Positions 33,958 to 44,200 of a stretch of DNA of 64,000 bases are shown here, piece after piece. Numbering within the stretch: the first letter of the stretch is position 1; each line of letters begins with the position of its first letter. The translations under genes and the position numbers were made by a program. Under the pieces are notes generated by a model that was not told where the DNA came from, did no database searches, and saw only the letters and a program-made list of their open reading frames with translations. Source of the stretch: Pigmentiphaga sp. NML080357 (GTDB lineage Bacteria > Pseudomonadota > Gammaproteobacteria > Burkholderiales > Burkholderiaceae_B); assembly GCF_002188465.1 (NCBI RefSeq), contig NZ_NINW01000037.1, positions 186,001-250,000 on the forward strand, in the 5' to 3' direction.

Positions 33958-35751
33958 TCAAGCGCGCTGCAGGGCCGGGCGGGCCTGACGGCCCTCGCCC
34001 TGCTCTTCGGCCAGGCGCGTGGAGAACTCGTCCACGAACACGGCCATGTCGGCGCCGATGGCTTCCGAACGCGAGGCGAGCCAGTTGTAGCCGAACAGCG
34101 CGGGAATCGCGACGCCCAGGCCGGCCGCGGTACACAGCAGCGCGGCCGCCATGCCGGGCGCGACAGAGTTGATGTCCACCGCGCCGGCCATGGCCGCCAC
34201 CACGAACACCAGCATGATCCCGATCACCGTGCCGAACAGGCCCACGTACGGGGCCCCTTCGATGGTGGTCGACAGCCAGTTCATGCGCTTGGACATGCGC
34301 TCGTTCTCGCGCACCATCACACCGTCCATCGCCGCGCGGATGGCCCCGATGGTGGCATCCGATACCGCGTTGATGTCATACCCGCGCTCCTGGCGGCGGC
34401 GCATTTCATCGATCGCCACTTCATAGAGGCGGTAGAGCGGCGAATCCTGCTTGACGTCCTCCGGAACGCGGTTGCTCTTGGCGAGGTGGTCGAGCGGCGC
34501 GCCGGCCGATTCGCGAAAGAAGGCCATGAACGCGTCGTTGGCGCGTGCCATCGCGCCGTAGCTGCGGCCCTTGCCGATCATGATGGCCCAGGAAACCAGC
34601 ATCATCAGGGCCAGGATGGCCACCACGACCCAGGCGTCCAGCGGCATTGCCGCGAGGATGAAGCCGAAGTGGCTCTTGCCGGCCTGCTGCTCGTCGGCGC
34701 CGAAGGCGGTCAGGCGCGAATCGGCGCCTTGCGAAATGGCATCGGCCAGGATCAACGCGTCGGGACGGGCGGTCTTGGAAAGACGCAGTTCGTCGATGGC
34801 CCCGGTGAAGGCGCCAAGCGCCGGCGCGGCGGGCGCGGCGGCGCCGTTGCGCGCCACGTCGCCACCGATCGCCGCGGCAGTGTTGAAAGCGGGAACGCTG
34901 GCCGCCACGGCGGCGGCCTGGCGGCCGCTCACGTACAGGGCGACATTGCCGCCCTCGGACTTGACCGCGATGTGCGACCACTGGCCCGCCTGGATGGGCT
35001 GGCCGGGCGCGCTGCGCTGCCCGTTGACCTGAACGAACGGCACGCCCTGGTTCACCCCCACGACGAACTCGTTGGCGCCGTCGCGGCGCACATAGATGGC
35101 CTGCTCGGCACCCAGCTGATCGGGCCGCACCCAGGCGGAGAACGTGAACGGCGCGCCGGCCTGCAGCGCCAGCGACGGCGAGGCGGGCAGCATCAGGGGC
35201 GAGACGCCGAGCTGGGCGCCCTTGCCGATGACTGTGCCGTCCACGCTCACGACGGCGGTCTGCCCATGGTTGCCATAGGCGGTGGTGTCGCGCGGCGGCA
35301 CGTTGGCTTCGGAGAAGTGATAGACCAGCGTGTAGTCCGGATCGAACGTCAACTGGCCATTGGCCGAAGCCGGAGCCTTGGGGTTGCCGTAGTACATCCA
35401 CAGTTGCTGGGCGCCATTGGCCGACACATTGGGCACGTCGACCCATACCAGCGCGATGCCCAGCAAGGGATCGAACTGCTCGATCTGGTGATTGAGCACG
35501 GTCTTGTCGTCGCCCGCCACGAAGCGCAGGTCCGAACCGTTCTCGCTCACGCCCTCGAAGCTGAAGTTGCCGGTGTGCAGGCGGATCAGCACCGGCGTAC
35601 GCCCCGCCTCGCCGCCCAGCGCGGCGCCCTGCTGCGTGGCATCGATGGTGATGGGTTTGCGGTAGGCCCAGTCGGGTTGCCACCAGGCCTGCGCCAGGCC
35701 GGGCAGGACCGCGCTCAGCATGGTGAGCGCGAAAAGCAGAATGCGACGCAT
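33958..35751 (-). CDS. exbB: DUF2341-LamG-ExbB/MotA/TolQ fusion proton-channel protein
   Basis: 597 residues from ATG 35751 (GGAG 8 bases upstream). Signal peptide, DUF2341 domain (about 23-130, WWQPDWAYRKPITID), LamG/concanavalin-like domain (about 175-320, FTFSAWVRPDQLGAEQAIYV, GQWSHIAVKSEGGNVALYVS), membrane helix (about 360-385), and C-terminal MotA/TolQ/ExbB core (about 470-580, EGAPYVGLFGTVIGIMLVF, AALLCTAAGLGVAIPALFGY). The core is a standard proton channel; the large extra periplasmic part looks like a carbohydrate-, peptidoglycan- or protein-binding sensor. ATG 35784 is a weaker start. Confidence 0.88.
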   Translation of the reverse strand: MRRILLFALTMLSAVLPGLAQAWWQPDWAYRKPITIDATQQGAALGGEAGRTPVLIRLHTGNFSFEGVSENGSDLRFVAGDDKTVLNHQIEQFDPLLGIALVWVDVPNVSANGAQQLWMYYGNPKAPASANGQLTFDPDYTLVYHFSEANVPPRDTTAYGNHGQTAVVSVDGTVIGKGAQLGVSPLMLPASPSLALQAGAPFTFSAWVRPDQLGAEQAIYVRRDGANEFVVGVNQGVPFVQVNGQRSAPGQPIQAGQWSHIAVKSEGGNVALYVSGRQAAAVAASVPAFNTAAAIGGDVARNGAAAPAAPALGAFTGAIDELRLSKTARPDALILADAISQGADSRLTAFGADEQQAGKSHFGFILAAMPLDAWVVVAILALMMLVSWAIMIGKGRSYGAMARANDAFMAFFRESAGAPLDHLAKSNRVPEDVKQDSPLYRLYEVAIDEMRRRQERGYDINAVSDATIGAIRAAMDGVMVRENERMSKRMNWLSTTIEGAPYVGLFGTVIGIMLVFVVAAMAGAVDINSVAPGMAAALLCTAAGLGVAIPALFGYNWLASRSEAIGADMAVFVDEFSTRLAEEQGEGRQARPALQRA

Positions 35752-35806
35752 GGAAGACTCTCCGAAGACTTGTCTGGAAGACATGAATAGAAGCTAGTGG
35801 CGTTGA

Positions 35807-37459
35807 TCAATAGCTGGCGTTGATGCTGAAGGTCAGGCGCGGATCGTGCCGCTCGGTGCGAGGACCGTCCTTGAGCGGATAGCCGAAGTCGAGCCGTCCG
35901 GTCACGCGCTGGCCGATGCGAAAGCTCGTTCCCATTCCCACCGAGGCCAGCGTGAAGCGGGCATCCTGTTCGGGCAGCGGATCGCGCAGCCGCAACTGCG
36001 CGGCATCCAGGAATACATAGGCACGCCAGTTCTCCACCCAGGAGCCGGCCCAGGGCAAGGGCTTGGTCCGCCATTCGGCCGAACCGACCAGGCCGTAGTC
36101 GCCGGTGGACTCGGCCGACATGTAGCCGCGCACCGAGTTCATGCCGCCGGCGGCGATCTGTTCGCCGGACACCAGCGGCGAATCGGTCATCTGGCCCGCC
36201 AGCCTGAACCCCAGCTGCGAATCGTTGGCGAAGTTGTAGGTGGCGTTCACATCGGCCTTCAGCACCATGAAGCTGGGCGACGCCTTATAGCGCTTGTAGT
36301 CGAACTCGCGCCAATTGCTGCCGTAGCCGAACAGGCTGCGCGTACCGGTCAGGAACGACATGCCGAGCGCATACTGGCCGCGCTCGGTCTGGCGGAATCC
36401 GGAATAGGACAAGGTGATCGGCGCGTACCTGAGCGGGACGTCGTCGCCCGTGGTGCCCAGCCACAGCTGTTCCTTGTTGCGCTTGAAATCGACGCCCGCG
36501 CTGAACGCGTGCCACCAGTCGCCTGCGTTGGGTACCGTGTAGGTGGCCTTCAGGCCGATGGAGTGCCCCTTGCCGAGCACCGTCGTGCCGCCCACCGTCG
36601 TGCCGCCCACCGTCGAGACGTTGCTGTCGGAAACGTAGCCCGACATCTCGAGGCTCCAGTTCGAATCTTTCAACGGAGCGATGTAGGATCCCGACCAAAC
36701 CTTGGTCTGGTTCAGGTCCTGGGGCGTGCCGAAGAAGCTGAGCGACGCGCTGTGCCCAAGCTGCCACAGGTTGTCGTGGCCGATAGAGGCCGTGGCCCGC
36801 AGCGGCTTGGTGTCGGGGCTGCGATCGTTGTTCAGGCCCACGCTGGCGCGCCACGGACTGCTGTCTTCCACTTTCAGGTCGACGTCCATGGTGCCGGGCA
36901 GGCTGCCCTGCCTGACGAGCGGCATGACCTGCCGGCGGCCGGTGCGGTTCAAGGCGGTCAACTCGGACTGCGCCTGGTTGAAGTCGGGCACCTCGCCCTC
37001 TTTCAGGGCCGGCACCTGGTCGCGCACCGCCAGCGGCGACGAGTATTCCGCGCCAACCACACGCACCCGGCCTACCTTGGTCTCCGATACCTGGAGGAAC
37101 ACGATGCCGCCGACGACCTGCTGTTCGGGCAGGTCGACGTACACGGACTGGTAGCCCTTGGCCTGGTAGACCGCGAGCAATGCGTCGCGCGCGGCCTCCA
37201 TGTCCTTGAGGGTACGGCCCGGTCCGAGGAACGGCGTCACCGCCTTCTCGATCGACCTGGCGTCCAGCACCGTGTTGCCCCGTACGATGTATTCGTTGAT
37301 GTCGACCCGGCGTTCCGCGCCGGTCGAAACGTCGGCGGCAGGCGCCGCTCCGGCGCCCGGTGCCTGGGCCGGCGCAACGCCGGGAAGGCCCAGCGACATC
37401 GCCGCCAGGCAGAGGGCTCGCCATGCCGCCGACGGCCCGTTCTTTTTCAGCTCATGCAT
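35807..37459 (-). CDS. TpsB outer-membrane transporter (FhaC/ShlB family, PdtB-like)
   Basis: 550 residues from ATG 37459 (MHELKKNGPS, signal peptide to about 33); ATG 37498 with a GAGG site would add 13 residues. Two POTRA domains: DINEYIVRGNTVLDARSIEK to GRVRVVG, and SSPLAVRDQVPALKEGEVPD to LKVEDSSP; then a 16-strand barrel with the family VRGY motif (MNSVRGYMSAES) and a terminal aromatic (SINASY). It exports a TpsA through the outer membrane; being the only tpsB in the window, it may serve both giant exoproteins. First gene of a nine-gene operon, 55 bases before exbB. Confidence 0.92.
   Translation of the reverse strand: MHELKKNGPSAAWRALCLAAMSLGLPGVAPAQAPGAGAAPAADVSTGAERRVDINEYIVRGNTVLDARSIEKAVTPFLGPGRTLKDMEAARDALLAVYQAKGYQSVYVDLPEQQVVGGIVFLQVSETKVGRVRVVGAEYSSPLAVRDQVPALKEGEVPDFNQAQSELTALNRTGRRQVMPLVRQGSLPGTMDVDLKVEDSSPWRASVGLNNDRSPDTKPLRATASIGHDNLWQLGHSASLSFFGTPQDLNQTKVWSGSYIAPLKDSNWSLEMSGYVSDSNVSTVGGTTVGGTTVLGKGHSIGLKATYTVPNAGDWWHAFSAGVDFKRNKEQLWLGTTGDDVPLRYAPITLSYSGFRQTERGQYALGMSFLTGTRSLFGYGSNWREFDYKRYKASPSFMVLKADVNATYNFANDSQLGFRLAGQMTDSPLVSGEQIAAGGMNSVRGYMSAESTGDYGLVGSAEWRTKPLPWAGSWVENWRAYVFLDAAQLRLRDPLPEQDARFTLASVGMGTSFRIGQRVTGRLDFGYPLKDGPRTERHDPRLTFSINASY
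36578..36615. repeat. 15-bp tandem repeat inside tpsB
   Basis: Unit CACCGTCGTGCCGCC repeated twice plus a half copy, encoding VGGTTVGGTTV in the barrel. In-frame unit gain or loss would change a loop or strand length. Confidence 0.7.
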
Positions 37460-37806
37460 GTGTCGAAATCGTTTCTCAAGTAGTAGCCTTCGCGGCATGC
37501 CGTCCTCGCCCCCACGGCTGGACGGACACAGGGTCCGGACAGCGCCGCTCGACATGTCGGAGCGTGCGCATGTCGGCGTTGCGTACGTTTGCATAGACGG
37601 ATGAGGAAGCGCCGGACTGCCGTTTGTCACGAAAAGTTCATGAAAGAAATCCGGCCGCCGAGCGGAGCGTCCCGAGACACGCGCGCGAGGTGGTCCGATT
37701 CCTGCTCCGGTGCTAGGATGGAATCAAGGCGCTGTCGAGCGCGCTTGCCTTGCCCGGCATCGATTCCCGCCGCCTTTTGCAGGGTCGGGACGCAGGAGAT
37801 CCCCCG
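37460..37806. other. Divergent regulatory gap between tpsB and small secreted protein gene
   Basis: 347 bases without a convincing gene. It holds the PHO-box-like repeat at 37624-37641, a perfect palindrome CGACATGTCG at 37550-37559 with a partial direct repeat (CATGTCGG) 20 bases on, and a TGCTAGGAT sequence at 37711-37719 that could be a -10 region for the plus-strand gene. Some promoter for the tpsB operon must lie here. Confidence 0.55.
37624..37641. promoter_or_regulatory. PHO-box-like direct repeat upstream of tpsB operon
   Basis: TTGTCAC, GAAA, AGTTCAT on the plus strand: the 7-4-7 direct-repeat layout of PhoB sites (CTGTCAY-N4-CTGTCAY), about 165 bases from tpsB and 165 from the small secreted gene. 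Nearly the same sequence recurs at 51937 and 57523. Confidence 0.6.
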
Positions 37807-38166
37807 ATGAACCGCAAATCGTTCGTTTCCCTGGCCGCACTGCTGGCCGCCCACCTGTTTGCCGGCGCGGCGTCGGCGGCCGATGCCGCGCCGGCGTCCT
37901 CCTGCATCGAAGTCGAGGTAAACGGCCAGCGCTCGCCCTCCTACGGGTGCCTGACCCAGAAACTGCAGCCCACTCCCGCGCCCAGGAACCTGGAAGGCAC
38001 GCCGGAACTGGCCTCCGAAGCCATCGTCCAGCGCTCCTCGAACCAGTTGGGTCTGTTCAACCGGGCGGCCACGGCGAACCGCATGGGCAACACCTTCGGC
38101 ACGTCGGTGTATCCGCAGCGGCCGCCCGCGCCGCAGTACGGCAGCCCGGTGTTCGGGCCGCGCTGA
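37807..38166 (+). CDS. Small secreted hypothetical protein
   Basis: 119 residues: signal peptide MNRKSFVSLAALLAAHLFAG to about residue 25, then a mature part of about 94 residues containing one Cys pair (SSCIEVEVNGQRSPSYGCLT) and a Pro/Tyr-rich C-terminus (TSVYPQRPPAPQYGSPVFG). Start ATG 37807 with GGAG upstream. The only plus-strand gene inside the secretion locus, divergent from tpsB and convergent with exoprotein 2. Family not recognised; a periplasmic or surface accessory of the TPS system is possible. Confidence 0.75.
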   Translation: MNRKSFVSLAALLAAHLFAGAASAADAAPASSCIEVEVNGQRSPSYGCLTQKLQPTPAPRNLEGTPELASEAIVQRSSNQLGLFNRAATANRMGNTFGTSVYPQRPPAPQYGSPVFGPR

Positions 38167-38174
38167 TAAAAGAA

Positions 38175-38208
38175 CGGTGCGCGGTCCGGAGATCCCGACC
38201 GCGCACCG
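38175..38208 (-). terminator. Rho-independent terminator of exoprotein 2 gene
   Basis: Perfect 12-bp stem (CGGTGCGCGGTC with GACCGCGCACCG) and a 10-base loop; on the minus strand it is followed by TTCTTTTAT. It lies 21 bases beyond the exoprotein stop and may also end the plus-strand small gene. Confidence 0.8.
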
Positions 38209-38228
38209 CTCCGACTACGCCATCGCCG

Positions 38229-41200
38229 CTACAGCCCCAGCCGCGCCCGCTCCTGCGCCGTCAGCGCCGACGGGTCCACCACCTTCACCAGCCCCTCGGG
38301 CCGATAAGCCGAAGGTTCCGGTGCACGCGGCGCCGCAGGTTCCTGCGACGCGGGCGCGGTCTCGTTGCCGAACCCCAGCACCCGCACGGTAAAGACCGAC
38401 GGCAGGGCCTGGCGCGAAGCCGCCCGTTCGCGCTGCAGCACCTCCTGCGCCGCCGTCGCCGCCTGCGAGGCCGCCGCGCTGGCATTGGTCAACGCCGCCA
38501 CGTTCACCGCCGCCACGACCGGAATCCCCACCGCCTTGCCCTGCACCTGGATGTTCTCCGCGTTCACCACGCGCAGCGCCGCCAGGTTCACGTTGCCCGA
38601 CACCCGGATCCCCGCCTCGCCCGCGTCGATCGTGCCCAAGGGCGCGATCAGGTCGATGTCGCCGGGAGGCACCTCCGGGATCGGGTTCAGCGTGGCGATG
38701 CCGGCGCCCGTGCTCGGCGCCTGCGGCGACAGGGTGACGTTGCCGACGCTGTCGTACGTGCGCCGCGAGGGCGTATAGACCACCGTCGTCTTGGAGCCCC
38801 GTCCCGCGTTGATGTCGCCGGCCGCCGACCAGCCCAGGATATTGCCGCCGAAGGTGGTGAAGACGCGGCTCTGCCCCAACAGGATGCTGTCGTGGGAATA
38901 GATGCTGATGTCGCCCTCGCCTTGTGTCATCACACCGGAGCCGGGCCCCGGGTTGAAGCCACCGTCGATGCCGACCAGCGTGCGGCCGCCCGGCGTCATG
39001 ATGCTGATGTCGCCGCCGAAGTTGGTGTGGATGCCGGCGTCCAGCACATCGTAGAACGACACGTTGTAACCGGGGCTACCCAGCGCCTCCCACTGCGCCT
39101 TGGTGATGTAGGTCGTGCCCGGTGTCGGACGCGCCTGGCCGGCGGGGTTGTTTGCATAGTCGGCGTTGTAGTAGAGCGCGCTGCTGAACATCGTCAGGTC
39201 GCCTTCGTACGTCAGTGCCCTGCCCCGCGCGTCCTGCTCGGGGAACAAGGTCGCGATGGCTTCACGGCCGCGCAGGTAGCTGCCGAAGCGCTTGCCGTCG
39301 GCATCGTTGTACTCGCGGCCGGACTCGCGCAACTCGGCATAATAGACATTGCGCAAGTAGGCGTGCCGCTGCTCCGGCGGCAGTGCATCGAAGAAGGCGC
39401 GCGCGTCTGTAGTCGCCGCATCGAAATGCAGGCCCAGGCCATTGGCGCCGCCGAAGCGGTCGCTCAGCCAGTTCACCAGGTGCAACTGGCTTTGCTGCTG
39501 GAACTCGCGCGCCAGCGAACGGTTGCTGGCGGTGCGGCCCTGGGCCAGCGCGGCGGCGCGCGCCTCATCCAGCTGCGCCTGCTGCTGCGCCAGGAAGTCT
39601 TGCGCGCCGGCCTCGTCGCCGGTGTAGCCGAACTCGCTTTGCAGCCATTGCGCCAGCGTGAGCTTGCCGCTGTAGACGATCAAGGCCTTGCCTGGCTGGT
39701 CAGCGAAGGGCCGGCCCGGATCGGCCTGGTTGGACGGGTCCAGATAACGCCTGGCAAAGGCATCCCAGTAAGCGCCCTCGCCCATTCCCGCCGACACCGA
39801 GATACTGGCGCCGCCGCTGCGGCCGCCCGACGCCTCGACACCGCCGAGCGGCCCCAGGCTCTTGATCTCGCCCTTGTTGCCCAGATAGACGTGGCGGCCA
39901 GCCGATACATCGAGCAGGCCCGGGCCGAGGATATAGAAGCTGCTGCTGCGCAGATCGCGGCCGGCCTGCACCACCGATATCTCGTCGGCATAGGCATGAG
40001 CGATCAGGTTGCCGCGGGTCGAGGCGGTCGAGTCCAGGCGCCCTGCCGTCGGATCCTTCTGGCCCAGCGGCGTACCGGAATCCGTGATGTCGCGGCCGGC
40101 GCGTATCGCCACCGGACCCGACGCCTCGTAGCGCGACCCTGCCGAGCCCGCCGGATAGCCCAGCAACACTTCCTGGCCGACGCGCAGGCCGACGATGTCG
40201 CCTTGCACCGCGTAATAGCGCGCCGGCTCCCGTCCCACGGCCGCCCCGGCGAAGGTCGCCGTGCCGCCAAAGGTAAACAACGCGGCAGTATTGATGCGTC
40301 CCAAGGTTTGGCTCCCCAGCCAATCGTGGTACAGCGCCGCTTCGGCCGACGCGTTGTGGACCAGAAGCGGATCGGTGCCGTACTGGCCGCCACCGGTTTG
40401 AGCCAGCATGCCGACAAAACCGGGACGGAACGGGCTGGCCATCCCCAACGGGTCGGCCGTTGAGGTCGAGAACACATAGCCTGCGCCATGAATCGAATCC
40501 TGCGCCAGCAGCTGCAGTTCGCCCTTGCCGGTAGCATTGACGAACTGCGCGCCGACCGGCGAAGGCGCCAGCACAGTGCCGTGGGCATAGCGCATGATTC
40601 CGGTGGAAAAATGGCGCGCGCTGCTGGCGCTGGCGCCGTAGTACAGGCTGCCATTGGCGGCGGCCGCTCGCAGGACGGACGGGTAGAAAGAGCCGTCACC
40701 GTTGGCCGACTGGTTGCGGCCCTTGCCGCCTCCGCGCACGTTTTCGTTGATATCCCTTTCGTCCCAGGTCGTGGTGGGAGTCAGGTTGCCGCCTGCGCTG
40801 AACAGATCGATGGCGGTAGCCGGCGTCCACAGCGAGAACCAGGTCCAACCGTCACCGGCGTAATCCGCGCCTTGGTAGGTGAAAGGGGTTGCATTGAGCA
40901 GCAGGGTCCGGCCGGGGTCGGCCGTACCGCCCAACACCAGATCGCCACGGGTTTCGATGCGGACAGCGGAATCGCCCAGCACCAGAATAGGCCCGCCGGT
41001 GGCTTGGCCGCCCCCGGCCGCGTACACGTCGCCCCGGCGGGAATCCATCTGATCCCGCCCGCCATAGCCGAGCTTCACCCCGCCAATGGCGCCGGCATCG
41101 ATCGTTGTGGCGCCGCGCAGATTGACGAAGGTACTGTTCAGGTCGTGCTCGTTGACCCGTAGTTCCGGGTTCGGATTCAAGGTACCGCCCAGGCGCAGCG

Positions 41201-44200
41201 AGAGGTCACCGCCGCCGGTCTGCACCAGTTCGCCGCTCGGCGTGATGCGACCGGTACTGGCCACGGCCAGATGCAGACCCTGGCTGCGCGGCGTATGGCG
41301 CGTCTCGTTCCAGGTCGCCTGAAGGCCGCGCGCATCGATCATGCCGGCATCGCCGCCGGCCTCCACGACTAGATTGCCGCCACCGAGCGTGCCGATGCCG
41401 GTGAAGCCCACCAGGAAAGGGGCATTGCCGAATAGCCTCGTACCGTAAGGATCGGTCTGGCCGGTGGCGCCACCCGCGACATAAGTGCCGAAGTTGATCC
41501 ACCACGCCGTCGGCACCGCGTCGGTGCCCGCCTCGACGCTACCGGTACCCTGCCGCCACAGCCAGTTGCCAACCGCCGCGGTCGCGATCTGCTGGCGCGT
41601 GTTGTAGAAGGTATAGCCGCCAACGTCGCTGCGGTTCTCGTTGTTGCCAACCAGGTCGCCCTTGAGATCGCCGCCGGCACGCAACAACACGTTACCGCCC
41701 TGCTCTGGGTACCAGGCCGCGTACAGGCTGTCGGCGCCGCCATCGACCAGCGCTTCGAAAATTGCTCCTTCGGGACGCAGCACCGTACCGTCGGTCAAAC
41801 GGCCGCGCGCCTGGTTATAGCCGCTGCCCGGCGGCACCGAAGACGTGCCCGCCGTGTAGACGCCGTAGAGCGAGGTCATTTCGAAATCCCCGCCGGAAAC
41901 CAGGTCCAGGTCGCCGGTGCCGGTGCGCAACGCGCTGAACAATTGCTGCCGCGCTAGCTTGGGGGCGAACTCCAGGTCCGGCGGCGTCCCGGCATCTACG
42001 ACATGGATGACTTCACCATAGCCCCAGTCGTTGAGCTCGGTGACGCTCTCGGAAATGATCCAGCTGTCCTTGAGGTTCTGCACGTCGCTTGGGGTGATCG
42101 CCTGGCCTGGTGTCAGCACGATGCCGTACCACGCCGCGAGATCGGCGAAGAGGGCCTCGGCTTCTGGCGACGTGGCGGCCTCGTACGTGGCCGGCGTGCC
42201 GGTGCCGGGGATCGGCGTGAGCACGTGCCCCATGCCGAAATGCGTGTCGGACAGGAGCAAGCGCGCCGTGCGGTCTGGCAATGTCAGGCGTGCGTCGGCC
42301 GCCGTCGTGTCCGCGCCGGCCACCAGGCGAAGGTCCCACGACTGCGAGCCCGGAGCCAGCATCGGCGCCAGCGCCAAGGTGCGACCCTGGGTGCCGTCGG
42401 CCCCCTTGGGACGCAGGTCCACCATCTCCACGCCGCCCGGCAGCACCACGTCGGTTTCCGACGGCACGATGGCACCCTTGGCCAGCGCCAGCGGCCGGGC
42501 CAGCTTCATCGCTACCGGCAGCTCCACGCCTTTCGGCCACACCGTGGCCCCGATCTGCGCCTGCGCCGGCAGGCGGAAACCCGCGGCCAGCTGCATGCCG
42601 GCGTCCAGCGTCACCGGCGCCTGCAACACGGTGCCGGCCGCGTGCACCACGTTGCCCTGGCCATCGAGCACCGCCGCCCCCAGCACCGTGCCGGCCGGCA
42701 GCGTCAGGCTCTGCGCCAACGGCATGGCGGAGGGCAGGAGCGTGCCGGCCGGCAAGGTCAGGCTCGATACCGGCAGGTCATAGTTCAGCGTGCGGCCGCT
42801 GGCGAACTGGGTGCCGGCGTCCAGCGTCGCCATGCCGCCGTGCGGAATGACGAGATCCCCGCCGAACGGCATGCGTCCCGCGGGCAGCACCCAACCGTTG
42901 TCGTCTGCCGTCACGCCCAGCTTGCTCGTGTCGAAACCGTCGGTGATGCTGCCGAAGATCGCCAGGTCGCCCTGGGCGCGCAGCACCAGCGCGCCGGCTT
43001 CGCCCGAACCATGGACGGACGTTTTCTGCGTGCGCGGATTGACGCTGGCGTAGCGGTGGCCGGACAGATCGATGTCGCCGTCCACGTGCAGGTTGCCGTC
43101 GGGATTGACTGCCGCATTGCTGACGATCTCCACGCCGGGACGCAGGTGGAACTGCTCGGCATGGGCGCGCAGGCCGGCGAGCTTGCCGTCCATCAGCGCG
43201 CGGTTGGCCAGCGCGTTGTCGATGAAGGCGATGCTGTCGGCGTGCTTGCCGTCCAGGTAGGCCTGGTCGATGGTCTGGTAGCTTCGGCCGTCCACCGTGG
43301 TCTCGGTGCCGGCGGCCGCGTCGTCGTAGGTATGGAAGGCATTGACGGCGACGGACTTGGCGCCGGCGATCACGATGGCGCCGCTGGCGTCGATGTCGAC
43401 GTCGTTGCCCCTGGCGCCGCCCAGGCGTGGGGCGTTCAACGCCACCGTGCCGTAGTTCGCGTTCGCGCCCGCCACGCCCAGGTCCATGCGCACGCCGTCG
43501 GCCAGCACCAGGCGGCCGCTGCCCGAGTCGATCTCGATGACGGCGCGGTTAGGCGCGTCGATCGCCTGCCCATAGCTGTCCTTGCGCAACACGCTGGCGC
43601 TGGCGTCGAGCACGGCGCTGCCTGCAAGCGTGACGCCCCGGTTGGCGGCCAGGCGGATGCTGCCGGCCTGCTCGCCGCTGGCATCGACCCGGCCCGTTAC
43701 CGTCAGGCTGCCGTTGTCCACCGAGACGTTGATCTCGCGGGCCTTGAGTTCATTGCCTATGGCCAGGTCGCCTTGCTTGATCTGAAAGCTGCGGCCGCCG
43801 AAGACTTCGCCCTGCGTCAAGCGTTCATTCAGGCCGGCGAAATCGGCGATGCGCTGCGCACGCACGTCGATATAGCCCGCGGCGAACGGGACCTGCGTGC
43901 CGCCCGCATCGTAGTGGCCGCCGCTGCCCCCCAGCACGCCGCCCGCCAGGTCCGCCGTGCCTTCCAGCGCCAGTACCGTGAGCTTGCCGGCGCGGTTGTT
44001 CTCGGCGGCCAGGTCTATCGTCGAACCGGCATGCTGGGCGATGTTGCCCTGGCGGCTCGACAGCGTCACGTCGCCGCCCCAGCTGTACTTGCTGACGTCG
44101 AAGAAATCGATCTTGCGGCCGGCCAGGTCCAGTTGCGCGCCGTCCGCCAGCGTCACGTCGTTCTGCGCCGACAATGCCAGCTTGCCGCTGGGCAGCAGCA

